From contig JANYBN010000207.1 in the NCBI GenBank assembly GCA_025360785.1, positions 1 through 64,000 on the forward strand: 64,000 nucleotides of DNA. Reading direction: 5' to 3'. The stretch is from Geobacter sp. GTDB lineage: Bacteria > Desulfobacterota > Desulfuromonadia > Geobacterales > Pseudopelobacteraceae. This document shows positions 10,710 through 20,737 of the stretch, one piece after another. Position 1 is the stretch's first letter. Every line of letters begins with the position of its first letter. A program made the position numbers and the translations under genes. Under the pieces are notes generated by a model. It had not been told where the DNA came from, did no database searches, and was given only the letters and a program-made list of their open reading frames with translations.

Positions 10710-10815
10710 AACATTCAATTCTGTTCCCATGCTATGGTAACAGCTGCAAAGCCTCTCACGGTCCGGATAACTACGGATTCTCCTGATAATCAGCAGCACT
10801 CGACAAAGGTCCAAC

Positions 10816-12153
10816 GTGCGTCTTTTTTTCTATATAATTTTTCTCTGCCTGTTTTTTCCTACCTCTATCCTGTTTGCATCGGACGAAGCACCGGTTTTCG
10901 ACCGTACAGCTTCCATAGATCTTCTCGTAGATTGGGCCATTTCCAACAAGCTCATATCAGGCGGAGTTGTCGTAATAGGCAACCACGCAGGCATTCTCTC
11001 CAGTACTGCACACGGGCGGCTGTCTGGCCGACCGGATGCGCCGTTGCTCAACCAGCAGAGCATCTTCGATCTTGCCTCATTGACTAAGGTTATTGCAACC
11101 ACGCCAGCGGTGATGAAACTGTTGGACGAGGGAAAAATCACCCTGTCGGACCCCCTTTCTCGCTGGTTTCCTGAATTCAAGGGATCGGATCGTGAAAATG
11201 TCACAATCCTCAATTTGCTGACTCATACTTCTGGACTTACTGACTTTGATATGGGTACGGAACAGACCATGAAAACGGCCATTTTCAAGGCAGCAGCGGA
11301 GAAAAACAGACATCGAACGGGCAACAGCTTCAACTATGCCGATATCAACTTCATTCTGCTGGGAGAACTCGTCCATCGGGCTTCAGGGAAAACTTTGGAT
11401 GTCTACTGCCGCGACGAACTATTTGAGCCGCTTGTAACCCCTGAGACCATGTTTCTGCCGACATTGAATCTCACTGCCCGGATTGCACCGACGCTTGGAA
11501 TTGACAGTGGAACCGTTCAAGACAGGAATGCACGCCGTCTTGGCAGTGTGGCGGGACATGCAGGTCTCTTCAGTTCAGCACAGGACCTCTCAAGGTTTGC
11601 CCGTCTGCTGCTCGCCGGAGGTGCAATTGACGGCAGGCGCATCCTGTCAGAACGGGCGGTTGAACAAATGACCTCCCCGTTTCTTTGCAGCAACGGTTCC
11701 GTGGTGCGAGGCCTGGGATGGGACAAAAGCTCCCCCTTTTCAGCTCCGAAAGGGAAGTTGTTCTCAGATGCTTCCTTCGGTCACACCGGATACAGCGGAG
11801 CTTCAATATGGATAGATCCGGGGCAGGATTTATTCGTAATTATGCTGACAAACCGCCTGAACTACAGGGATATCAGAAGATTCAATCAGTTGCGCAGTGA
11901 TATCTCCACCCTGGCCGTCGCAGAGTTCGGGAAACCCTGCGACATTCAACAGCTGGCTGCAGTGCCGATAATCACAAATATATCATCGAACCTGCAACAT
12001 AAGGCAAAGCGAAACATTCCAGCCGTTTCACGCGGTATCACGCTGGTAGCGGCTTCATCCGAAGCAAATTCCAAAACGTATCGTCATTATCACTACAGCA
12101 AGAAAACCGGCAAAAGACTTCGGCGATCCCTCCATCAACATCAACGGGCTTAG
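10816..12153 (+). CDS. Serine hydrolase / class C beta-lactamase-like protein
   Basis: Signal peptide; FDLASLTKVIATTPAVMKL (SxxK), YADINFILLG (YxN), HTGYSGASIWIDP. Confidence 0.9.
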   Translation: MRLFFYIIFLCLFFPTSILFASDEAPVFDRTASIDLLVDWAISNKLISGGVVVIGNHAGILSSTAHGRLSGRPDAPLLNQQSIFDLASLTKVIATTPAVMKLLDEGKITLSDPLSRWFPEFKGSDRENVTILNLLTHTSGLTDFDMGTEQTMKTAIFKAAAEKNRHRTGNSFNYADINFILLGELVHRASGKTLDVYCRDELFEPLVTPETMFLPTLNLTARIAPTLGIDSGTVQDRNARRLGSVAGHAGLFSSAQDLSRFARLLLAGGAIDGRRILSERAVEQMTSPFLCSNGSVVRGLGWDKSSPFSAPKGKLFSDASFGHTGYSGASIWIDPGQDLFVIMLTNRLNYRDIRRFNQLRSDISTLAVAEFGKPCDIQQLAAVPIITNISSNLQHKAKRNIPAVSRGITLVAASSEANSKTYRHYHYSKKTGKRLRRSLHQHQRA

Positions 12154-12465
12154 AACACTTGAAACACGCACTACAAGACTAAACCAGGTGGGGTGGTCGC
12201 AGCCACTCATCTGCATCACTAGCCATGAGCAACGCGGATGCGAGGTGGTTCGGAGTCAAGTTCTTCATATAAATCCACTAACATCTCCCCCTCAATTATG
12301 TTTCTAAAGTAGTCATGCATAAATTTTTACATTTATGATGGCAGCTTTATCGTGCCTGACTTTCTCACAAATAAACCATCGTCATGTTCACTTCTTATAA
12401 CATAAACAGATTAACTTCTATTTGCGCAACACTCTGTTATTTAAGAGTTTAATCAGGGCAATGAT

Positions 12466-12484
12466 TGGCATATTTCGTGATAAT
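12466..12484 (+). promoter_or_regulatory. GGCAY-N5-GTG motif upstream of small exported protein
   Basis: TGGCAT-ATTTC-GTGATAAT. Confidence 0.5.
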
Positions 12485-12522
12485 AATCATTCAGGTATTA
12501 TATTCCCTCTGGAGGTGTTGTC

Positions 12523-12804
12523 ATGAAGAAAATGGTTATGAGTTTAGTGCTGGCAGTGGCATGTATGGGTCTTGGAACCGCTTTTGCTGAAGAAACTGAA
12601 ATGTCTAAAGCACAAAAGGATGAATGTCTGCTTATATCTAAACAGTGCAAAGATGAAACTATGTCCATTCAGGATAAGATGCAGAAACTTCAGGCGGAAA
12701 TTCAAAAGGGTAAAAGAGTTTATACTCCCGAGGAACTTAAGAAGCTTGAAAACAAATTGAATGAAACTCAAAAGATGCTTGATGAATTACTTACAGGACC
12801 TTAA
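12523..12804 (+). CDS. Small exported hypothetical protein
   Basis: Good RBS (GGAGG), signal peptide, coiled C-terminal helix. Confidence 0.8.
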   Translation: MKKMVMSLVLAVACMGLGTAFAEETEMSKAQKDECLLISKQCKDETMSIQDKMQKLQAEIQKGKRVYTPEELKKLENKLNETQKMLDELLTGP

Positions 12805-12852
12805 CCGGTTTTTAGCAGAAAGACTCTGATAAGAAACCGTTTGGGATATTAT

Positions 12853-12919
12853 GTGAACGTAGTTGATTTGTTGATCAGCCGTCACTTTGACCGTTACATC
12901 AACAAGTCAACTATGTCAC
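12853..12919. terminator. Large imperfect hairpin between convergent genes
   Basis: GTGAACGTAGTTGATTTGTTGAT ... ATCAACAAGTCAACTATGTCAC, followed by CTTTTCCTT. Confidence 0.5.
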
Positions 12920-12926
12920 CTTTTCC

Positions 12927-13775
12927 TTAGGTACCATTTGTTGGCAGCTCTTTTGGGATCGGTTCTACTGGTGGCGTTTCTTTCGGCGCAGCATCGCTAG
13001 GTGTCAGCTCCTTTGCCGGGACATGATCCGGTTGCGGAAGTTGTTGTTTAGGGTGGGTGTCTTTGGGCAACTCTTTCGGCCTGTGCGGTTCTTCCTCTTT
13101 GGTTGCCGCAAGGACATCTATGTCACCATAATAGCCTACTGTAGTCTCACCGGTATTGTCACTATCTGTCAAAATAGCGATGGCGCCTACTTTGGGAGCT
13201 TCCTCACCGAAAGCCTTGCGGTAATCGTCGGCATAATTACGTCTGTGCGTCACCCATTTCCCGGCCATTTCATTACCTGAATCAACGGCGATCATCACGG
13301 CATTTTTAGAATAGGGGCTGCGCAATGACTCACCTTTGGTCATCACGTTGCCCCACACATATTCAATTGCCCTGGTCCGCGAAAACAGTCCTCGTGAAAA
13401 AACCACATACAGGCGTGCGGCAAAATCGTGCCCATCTTTAGTACGTTCATTACCTTTCTTGACCGTGTGGTCAATCTTCCAACTCCAGCGAATGTCCGGA
13501 TAGCTTTTGGGATCGATGTTGATCTTGTGCAGCAGCCCGGAGGCCGAATTGACGCTTTTACCGATCAACACGCTTTTTCCGTTTTCCTTGATGAAGGAGT
13601 AATTGGTTTTTTTGGTGCCCCAAATGGTCTCTTCTTTCCAGCCATTCAGATCACCGGAACTGAATTTCCCAATATGCAGTTCCGGATCGCTGCCATAAAC
13701 ACGGCACATCGTGCCGGTCAGAGAGAGGAACAGGGCCGTAGCGGTAATGATGCGTTGCAGCTGTATTCGTTCCAT
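12927..13775 (-). CDS. DUF3047 domain-containing protein
   Basis: IRWSWKIDHTVKKGNERTKDGHDFAARLYVVF...IEYVWGNVMTKGE; DSDNTGETTVGYYGDI; Pro-rich C-terminal tail. Confidence 0.85.
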   Translation of the reverse strand: MERIQLQRIITATALFLSLTGTMCRVYGSDPELHIGKFSSGDLNGWKEETIWGTKKTNYSFIKENGKSVLIGKSVNSASGLLHKINIDPKSYPDIRWSWKIDHTVKKGNERTKDGHDFAARLYVVFSRGLFSRTRAIEYVWGNVMTKGESLRSPYSKNAVMIAVDSGNEMAGKWVTHRRNYADDYRKAFGEEAPKVGAIAILTDSDNTGETTVGYYGDIDVLAATKEEEPHRPKELPKDTHPKQQLPQPDHVPAKELTPSDAAPKETPPVEPIPKELPTNGT

Positions 13776-14108
13776 CAGACGTCCTTTGTCATTAATGATT
13801 TGCGTATATATTTAAAAAACATAATACCATCAGATAGTAACATAGCTCGCGCCGAATGCACTAGCAACTGCATATATTTTGCAGAAGCTTTTCGGCCGTA
13901 TGCAATCGGAACAAGACTCGACCTCGTCACAGATGTAATTATCAGAGCCTACGGTAAAACAATTAACTTCCAGAAAAAACGCCTGCTGTCCGTCAGATCT
14001 CAACAAAATGAATATATGACCATCTGACCTCGCACATTTGCTTACCATCCAGTCAATTGAAAAAATGTAGTAACAAGGCGATATCGTACATTATTTTTAT
14101 AACTACCT

Positions 14109-14128
14109 TGGCACAACAAGTGTAAACG
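14109..14128 (+). promoter_or_regulatory. GGCAY-N5-GTG motif upstream of the adenosine kinase-pncB-pncA operon
   Basis: TGGCAC-AACAA-GTGTAAACG. Confidence 0.5.
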
Positions 14129-14191
14129 CAATTCTTACGTACATATCTGGGCCGGTACGATTAGTAACCAGATAGCGCACAGGAGGAAAAC

Positions 14192-14680
14192 ATGAATCTG
14201 GAAATACATGACGTCAAGATTGATTATCCCGAGGGGTGCGGCATCATCATCGGTCAGTCCCATTTCATCAAGACCGCTGAGGATTTGTACGAGATTATTG
14301 TTACAACTGTGCCGCATGCACGCTTCGGGATCGCTTTCAGCGAGGCGTCCGGTCCCTGCTTGATACGCACCGAGGGAAACGACGATGACCTGGTAAAAGA
14401 GTGCATCACCGCACTTAAGTCAATCGGCGCTGGACATGTATTCTGCATCCTGCTGCGTGGAGCCTATCCTATCAATATTCTCAATCAAATCAAAAACTGC
14501 CCGGAAGTATGCACCATCTACTGCGCTACGGCAAATTCGCTGCAGGTACTGGTTGCTTCAACGCTTCAGGGTTGGGGGGTCATCGGGGTAATAGACGGCA
14601 TGCCGCCCAAAGGCGTGGAAACGGACGAAGAACGACAGGGACGCCACGAAATGCTGCGCAAAATCGGATATAAATTATGA
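14192..14680 (+). CDS. Adenosine-specific kinase (PF04008-like)
   Basis: FIKTAEDLYEIIVTTVPHARFGIAFSEASGPCLIRTEGND; GVIGVIDGMPPKGVE. Confidence 0.92.
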   Translation: MNLEIHDVKIDYPEGCGIIIGQSHFIKTAEDLYEIIVTTVPHARFGIAFSEASGPCLIRTEGNDDDLVKECITALKSIGAGHVFCILLRGAYPINILNQIKNCPEVCTIYCATANSLQVLVASTLQGWGVIGVIDGMPPKGVETDEERQGRHEMLRKIGYKL

Positions 14681-16158
14681 AACCCGACCCCGCACCGGCT
14701 CTACTGCGGCCGCAGGGAGACCACAGGCGCTACCCGTCACTTCTGACAGATTTGTATGAACTGACTATGATGGCCGGTTATCTGGAGAAGGGTATGGCGG
14801 AAAAGCATGCTGTCTTTGACCTGTTCTACCGCAAGAACCCCTTCGAGGGCGGCTATGCCGTATTTGCCGGGTTGGAGCCGGCACTTGACTACCTGGAGGG
14901 ATTGAGCTTTCAACCTGATGAACTTGAATACCTGCAGAGTTTAAGAATATTCAAGCCTCAGTTCATCGAATTTTTGCGCGAGTTTCGCTTCCGCTGCAAA
15001 GTGACTGCACCGCCAGAGGGAACGGTGGTCTTTGCCAACGAGCCGCTGCTGACGGTTGAAGGATCGCTGGCCGAGGCGCAGTTTGTGGAGACGGCGCTGC
15101 TCAATATCATTAACTTCCAGACCCTGGTGGCCACCAAGGCGGCCCGGATCACCCATGCCGCCGCCGGTGCTCCGGTGATCGAATTCGGGCTGCGCCGGGC
15201 CCACGGTCCGAATGGCGCCCTCTCCTGCGCCCGGGCTGCCTGTGTCGGGGGTGTGCGCAGCACCAGCAACGTTCAGGCGGGGATGGTCTATGATCTGCCG
15301 GTGCGCGGCACTCATGCACACAGCTGGGTGCAGGCCTTTTCGGATGAGCTGACCGCTTTTCGCGCCTACGCAGATGTTTTCCCCGACAACACGATATTAT
15401 TGGTAGATACCTACGACACCCTGAAGAGCGGGCTTCCCAACGCCATCACCGTTGCCCGCGAACTGCGGTCGAAGGGCCATGAGCTGAATGGTATCCGCCT
15501 TGATTCGGGAGACCTTGCATTTCTCTCACGAGAGAGTCGCCGAATGTTTGACGAGGCAGGCTTCCCGTTGGTCAAGATCGTGGCATCCAACGAACTTGAC
15601 GAATTCGTGATAGATTCGATCATGGACGAGGGTGGACAGGTGGATATCTACGGTGTCGGCACAAAGCTGGCAACCTGTGCAGGTTCGGGCGGCAGTGCTC
15701 TGGGCGGCGTCTACAAGCTTGTGTCAGTTAACGGCCTGCCAAAATTAAAGCTTACCAGCGACATCGCAAAGGCAACACTTCCAGGAAGCAAACAGCTCAT
15801 GAGGGCGTTGGGACCGGATGGCCGTTTTATCCAGGATATTATCTGCCTTGAGCAGGGCGATCCGTGCGGCGGCAAGTTGGTCTATGACCCCTGCAATCCT
15901 CTCCAGCACACACTGCTTCCGGCACATGTAACACTGCATAATATGCGGCAGGTTGTAATGGAAAAGGGTAGTCGAACACTTCCCCCGGAAACTCTGAAAG
16001 TAATGGCAGAACGAAGCGCGCGGGAATTGGCCGCGTTACCGCAGGGATGCCTCCGTTTCATCAACCCTCACCGCTACAAGGTGTCAATATCAGGGAGATT
16101 GAATGATCTGCGGAACAGGCTTATTGACCAGGTGCGAAGGAGCATGGGCCATGATTGA
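14677..16158 (+). CDS. pncB: Nicotinate phosphoribosyltransferase
   Basis: LLTDLYELTMMAGYLEKG, EFGLRRAHGPNGAL, GIRLDSGDLA, VDIYGVGTKLATC. Confidence 0.95.
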   Translation: MKPDPAPALLRPQGDHRRYPSLLTDLYELTMMAGYLEKGMAEKHAVFDLFYRKNPFEGGYAVFAGLEPALDYLEGLSFQPDELEYLQSLRIFKPQFIEFLREFRFRCKVTAPPEGTVVFANEPLLTVEGSLAEAQFVETALLNIINFQTLVATKAARITHAAAGAPVIEFGLRRAHGPNGALSCARAACVGGVRSTSNVQAGMVYDLPVRGTHAHSWVQAFSDELTAFRAYADVFPDNTILLVDTYDTLKSGLPNAITVARELRSKGHELNGIRLDSGDLAFLSRESRRMFDEAGFPLVKIVASNELDEFVIDSIMDEGGQVDIYGVGTKLATCAGSGGSALGGVYKLVSVNGLPKLKLTSDIAKATLPGSKQLMRALGPDGRFIQDIICLEQGDPCGGKLVYDPCNPLQHTLLPAHVTLHNMRQVVMEKGSRTLPPETLKVMAERSARELAALPQGCLRFINPHRYKVSISGRLNDLRNRLIDQVRRSMGHD

Positions 16159-16738
16159 GAATGCAGCATTACTGATAGTGGATGTACAAAACGATTTCTG
16201 TTCCGGTGGCACACTGGCGGTGCCGGATGGTGACCGCGTAATTGAGCCGATAAATCGCGCTGTGAAATATTTTACCGCAGCAGACCTGCCGATACTGGCC
16301 AGTCGTGATTATCATCCACCTGTTACTAAACATTTCAGAGAGTTCGGCGGCATCTGGCCGTCTCATTGTGTCCATGGCACCGATGGGGCTTCTTTTCATC
16401 CCGACCTTCGCCTCCCTAAAGAAACGATAGTGCTCACAAAAGGGATTAATCCTGAACTGGACGGTTACTCGGCATTAGAGGGGATAACCAGCGACGGCAG
16501 AATGCTGTCCGAATTATTACACGACCTGGGGGTAAGAAGGCTCTATATCTGCGGCCTTGCCACCGATTATTGCGTACTGTGCACAACCATGGAAGCTTTG
16601 CGTAGCGGGTTCGATGTTACCATCCTGACTGACGCCGTGGCTGGTGTGGACGTAGTTCCAGGAGAATCGGCCTGCGCCATTGAAGACATGAAAAACGCTG
16701 GGGCGCAACTGGCCACAGTGGAAGAGTTGCATACATGA
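16151..16738 (+). CDS. pncA: Nicotinamidase / isochorismatase family
   Basis: LLIVDVQNDFCSGGTLAVPDGD, ILASRDYHPP, ICGLATDYCVLCTTMEAL; start overlaps the pncB stop. Confidence 0.95.
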   Translation: MIENAALLIVDVQNDFCSGGTLAVPDGDRVIEPINRAVKYFTAADLPILASRDYHPPVTKHFREFGGIWPSHCVHGTDGASFHPDLRLPKETIVLTKGINPELDGYSALEGITSDGRMLSELLHDLGVRRLYICGLATDYCVLCTTMEALRSGFDVTILTDAVAGVDVVPGESACAIEDMKNAGAQLATVEELHT

Positions 16739-16843
16739 ACTAACACTGTAGCTTTATGCAGCTAAACTGTTATTTTTGAGCCAATATCATATTGTGAACA
16801 TACTAAAAATTATGGCATATTATCGATCATAAGCACAAACTGG

Positions 16844-16872
16844 AAAAGCCCCGGGAAAATTCCGGGGCTTTT
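16844..16872 (+). terminator. Rho-independent terminator
   Basis: AAAAGCCCCGG GAAAATT CCGGGGCTTTT. Confidence 0.85.
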
Positions 16873-17336
16873 CTATAAACGCTGATTGACGCTACATAGA
16901 GAATCTTTCTTCTAATCCGTCGGTAAACAGACTACTCGGGCCGAATTACATGTTCCATTAAGACCACATAACCCGGTAGACCTTTTGGCGGCCCCCTTTT
17001 TCAAGCAGTTGTTACACGCCTGGCGGATGTGAATACAAGCCTTCGGCCTCATCTCACGTGCGTCAATCAGCGCCATGTCTGGAATTCCATCTACCCGTTT
17101 ACGTAACTACCCATTGTCTCAATATATCCCGGGAAGACGCTTCAGGCTTCCCTCTACGACGAGGGCTTGCACACCACGCTTGCAACAGGTTTACAAGAAT
17201 CTATAAGTATCGGCAGATAACACAACGGCGTCCAACGTGAATCCCAGAACAATTTTTCAAAGAGCAATTTTCTCTTCTGATTATATTTTACGCCAATGCA
17301 TAAATGAGTCAAGCAGGTGAAGTATAAAAATATCTA

Positions 17337-17894
17337 TCAAGCCATTCCGACTGAATCATCTGTTGCCAGCGGAAAAGGCCTGACTGGAATATGTACTGCG
17401 CCTTGCGGAGTCATGCGACTCTGAAAAAGAATGAATTCATGCACGTTAAACGGTTTGAAGTTCAATTTCATATTATGTTCGAGAAATACATCAATCTCCC
17501 GTGAGGGTGACAGCTTCAGTCGGGCCAGAGTTATATGCGGAGAGAAGGGGCGTTCCTCCAGTTGAATGCCGCAAGAAAGCACAGATTTGCGTACCATGGC
17601 GGCAAGCGTCTCCAGATGAGGCTGCGGCTCCAACCCCATCCAGAGCACACGTGGCCGCCGACTATCGGGAAAGCAGCCGGTACCGCTGACATAAAGCCTG
17701 AAATCAGGCTGGTGAATCAGGGCGAGATTCATATTCAGGGACTCTAGGGTGCTATCTTCCACTTCACCCAGAAAAGCCAGGGTCAGGTGAATCTGTTCTG
17801 GAGATACCCACCTGGCACCCGGAATATCTGCCTGAAGACGGCCGATCATTCTTTTGAGATCGCCAGGGAGTTCTATGGCGATAAAAAGTCGCAT
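17337..17894 (-). CDS. thpR: RNA 2',3'-cyclic phosphodiesterase
   Basis: MRLFIAIELPG, HLTLAFLGEV (HxTx), FSPHITLARLK (second HxTx). Confidence 0.93.
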   Translation of the reverse strand: MRLFIAIELPGDLKRMIGRLQADIPGARWVSPEQIHLTLAFLGEVEDSTLESLNMNLALIHQPDFRLYVSGTGCFPDSRRPRVLWMGLEPQPHLETLAAMVRKSVLSCGIQLEERPFSPHITLARLKLSPSREIDVFLEHNMKLNFKPFNVHEFILFQSRMTPQGAVHIPVRPFPLATDDSVGMA

Positions 17895-19054
17895 GCAGCG
17901 ACCTCCCGTCGAGCGCCCGGAGTGTGTGGCACCCATTCTGGATTCAGCCGCTTCTGATCGGAATGCAGAAACCAACGATCCAACACGACATGACGGGTAA
18001 ACTTGCTGCAGGAGAGAAGCCTGGCACCGAGGAATCTCAAAAGCCCTGAGGAAACTGATGAAGAAGCAACTTTAAAGCTTCCGCTGCCGAAGTGAAGCTC
18101 CATCCGTGCCGCATACGGTTCAAGGTTCTCACGCCTGTAATCTCTGTTGGCCGCAAGGATCGTATCAGCGGCCAGCAGCGCCGATTCAATCGAAGGTAGA
18201 ATCCCTTCGCCGCTTTGTGGATGTGCGACACCGGCTGCATCACCGATCAGCAGTACTCCATCTCCCACACAGCTGCGCCTGTCTTGACCTCCGAAGACAC
18301 GATAGGCATGTCCCTGGAATCTGCCGTCAAAGCCGGAGGGGATGTCTCTGCGCACTGTGAGAAAACTGCAGAAGTCTCTCATATGCCGGGAAAAGTTACT
18401 GGTGTCCATACGTCCCAAACCGACATTGATATAGTTCGCTTTCCGGAACATCCATCCGTACCCCTTCATATCATGACAGAAATAGAGTGCCGGAGTGTCC
18501 GGCTTAATCTGACAAAATTGTTCCTCTTCCGGACTCATGGCGAATTCCGCAACCTGGGCGACGACTGCCTGCTCCCGACCGATGTCCGCTCCAAGCAGAC
18601 GCGCTACCGGGCAAAAATGCCCACCCGCCCCCACCAGCAATCTGGCTTTGATACGCCCGTTCACCAACCACCATCCGCCTTTATGACTCAATGATGTAAC
18701 CGCTTTTCCCAGTAACAGCCGTACTTTACTGCGCTGCAGAAGAAAATGATCAAATTCACTGCGCCGGATGCCGTAGCTGACAGTTGCGCCAAAGCGGGTA
18801 ACGGCTGTTGCCCGGTCTATAAGGCCGGTGCGGAAGTTGCTGATATCCTGGAGTACCCTTCCCTGACGATATTCGTCCACATTAAGCGCCAGTGTTTCAA
18901 ACACTGCCGGGGTTATCCAGCCTGCACAAGGTTTCTGACGTGGGAACATCTCTTTGTCCATCAGAAGTACATCAAGCCCACCCTGCCTCAACCTGCCAGC
19001 ACAGGTAGAACCCGCCGGGCCGCCTCCGACAACTAGAACGTCACAGGTTTTCAT
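17873..19054 (-). CDS. Geranylgeranyl-reductase-like FAD-dependent oxidoreductase
   Basis: CDVLVVGGGPAGSTCAGRLRQGGLDVLLMDKE; GDAAGVAHPQSGEGILPSIESA. Confidence 0.88.
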   Translation of the reverse strand: MKTCDVLVVGGGPAGSTCAGRLRQGGLDVLLMDKEMFPRQKPCAGWITPAVFETLALNVDEYRQGRVLQDISNFRTGLIDRATAVTRFGATVSYGIRRSEFDHFLLQRSKVRLLLGKAVTSLSHKGGWWLVNGRIKARLLVGAGGHFCPVARLLGADIGREQAVVAQVAEFAMSPEEEQFCQIKPDTPALYFCHDMKGYGWMFRKANYINVGLGRMDTSNFSRHMRDFCSFLTVRRDIPSGFDGRFQGHAYRVFGGQDRRSCVGDGVLLIGDAAGVAHPQSGEGILPSIESALLAADTILAANRDYRRENLEPYAARMELHFGSGSFKVASSSVSSGLLRFLGARLLSCSKFTRHVVLDRWFLHSDQKRLNPEWVPHTPGARREVAACDFLSP

Positions 19055-20331
19055 CAGGATTTACCGACAGGAGCCATGAGATGGGCTCTGTTCCATGGGA
19101 TCTGGTTGTTGGAAGGGCGAGAAAATACAACCTGAAACAGCTGCAAGGATCCTACTCTGAAATTGGCAACACAGCCGGACAGATAGAGGCGCCAGGCCCG
19201 TATGAAAACCTCGTCGAACATTTCTCGTACCTTGTTCAGGTTCTGTTCAAAACGCTCAAGCCAATGCTCGCATGTTTTTACATAATGCAGACGCAGATTT
19301 TCAATATCCAGAACGGTGAACGCCCAGGGCTCGAAAATCGCCATCATCTCCTTGAGAGTCGGCGGGTAACTGCCGGGAAACATCCTTTTCAGAAACCAGG
19401 GGCTCATAGGTTTCGCATAGTTTTGACCGATGGTATGAATCAGGCCGACGCCCTGCCCTGTCAAGGAACGATCTATTATCGTACCAAGTTCATGATAATG
19501 GTCAGGCCCGACATGCTCAAGCATACCCACTGATACAAAGGCGTCATATGATCCGGTAATATTGCGGTAATCGTCCTCAACATATTCGACCTGGCCCTCC
19601 AGGCCTTCATCTCTGGCTCGTTGGCGCGCATAATTGATCTGCTCATGCGAAATATTGTACGCCCTTACTTTGACCCCATACTGTTTAGCCATATAACGCG
19701 CAAGGGCACCCCACCCACACCCGGCCTCCACCACGGTCTGCCCCGGTTGCAGGCGCAATTTGCGGCAGATCAGATCCATCTTGGCAATCTGGGCGACATC
19801 CAGAGAGTCGTCCGGTTCAGGAAAATAAGCGCAGGTATAGAGCATTTCAGCGTCCAGCCATAGCTGGTAAAATTCGTTGCCGATATCATAGTGATGATGG
19901 ATATTCCGGCGTGATCCAGTAAGTGAGTTAAGACCCGGCTGATGACGGCGATACGCTTCAGGATCGGATATACGCCGGAATTTAGGCGATTTTTCCATTG
20001 ACCTGTAGACGGTTTCCATGAATTGCACCAGCCCACCCTCGATCTCGATCCGACCGGCGCTGTATTCATCGCCGAAATGGAGGAGCGGGTTGGTCATGAG
20101 CCGCCAGAGAGTGGACCTGTCATGAATTACCATACCTGCGGTCGAGTTAGCTCCTGGAGCAGGAAGTATCTTTCCATCCCACAGAACTATCCGCAACGAC
20201 GGATTACCAATGGCATGCAGGAATGTATGCACCATTAACGTATCGGTACCGTAAACCCTGCCACGATTGTTTGCCCGGCCCGCTAACTTATGGAACGGAA
20301 CAGCAAATGTGTTTGCCTTTGGATCATTCAT
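19054..20331 (-). CDS. Cyclopropane-fatty-acyl-phospholipid synthase family protein
   Basis: HHYDIGNEFYQLWLDAEMLYTCAYF; VVEAGCGWGALARYMAKQYGV; SVGMLEHVG. Confidence 0.95.
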   Translation of the reverse strand: MNDPKANTFAVPFHKLAGRANNRGRVYGTDTLMVHTFLHAIGNPSLRIVLWDGKILPAPGANSTAGMVIHDRSTLWRLMTNPLLHFGDEYSAGRIEIEGGLVQFMETVYRSMEKSPKFRRISDPEAYRRHQPGLNSLTGSRRNIHHHYDIGNEFYQLWLDAEMLYTCAYFPEPDDSLDVAQIAKMDLICRKLRLQPGQTVVEAGCGWGALARYMAKQYGVKVRAYNISHEQINYARQRARDEGLEGQVEYVEDDYRNITGSYDAFVSVGMLEHVGPDHYHELGTIIDRSLTGQGVGLIHTIGQNYAKPMSPWFLKRMFPGSYPPTLKEMMAIFEPWAFTVLDIENLRLHYVKTCEHWLERFEQNLNKVREMFDEVFIRAWRLYLSGCVANFRVGSLQLFQVVFSRPSNNQIPWNRAHLMAPVGKS

Positions 20332-20404
20332 GTTATCTATCCTTGTAGCTGCGGCTCATATCCGACATATTCGCACCGTTCCCTATGACAGTGACGAAAA
20401 ACGG

Positions 20405-20608
20405 CTAAACTTTCCGGACGTTTTCCGCCTGAAGCCCTTTCGGCCCCTTGACAACATCAAACGTTACCTTGTCGCCCTCGACCAGTGACTTGAACCCCTC
20501 ACCGGTAATCGCGGAAAAGTGTACAAACACATCAGCGCTGCCATCTTCCTGCTCAATAAATCCAAAGCCCTTACTGTCGTTAAACCATTTAACTGTCCCA
20601 TTTGCCAT
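20405..20608 (-). CDS. Cold-shock protein (CSD)
   Basis: [34 protein letters not shown]. Confidence 0.96.
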   Translation of the reverse strand: MANGTVKWFNDSKGFGFIEQEDGSADVFVHFSAITGEGFKSLVEGDKVTFDVVKGPKGLQAENVRKV

Positions 20609-20719
20609 TCGAGTTCTCCTGTTAGTTCTGGATTTGAAATCATCTGTGTTACGCAGTACATCGCTGACTGGTAAATCGAATAGCAATAATGATACTGACA
20701 ACCAGACGGCGATATCTGT

Positions 20720-20737
20720 CTACACACTTTGTGCCAA
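20720..20737 (-). promoter_or_regulatory. GGCAY-N5-GTG motif upstream of the cold-shock gene
   Basis: Minus strand TGGCAC-AAAGT-GTGTAGA. Confidence 0.45.

Noticed and set aside
12478-12493. Fur-box-like TGATAATAATCATTC
   Set aside because: Only a partial match to the 7-1-7 consensus and explained equally well by AT-richness near the promoter motif.
16814-16829. GGCATATTATCGATC after pncA
   Set aside because: Lacks the GTG half of the motif and has no correctly oriented downstream gene; the terminator follows directly.
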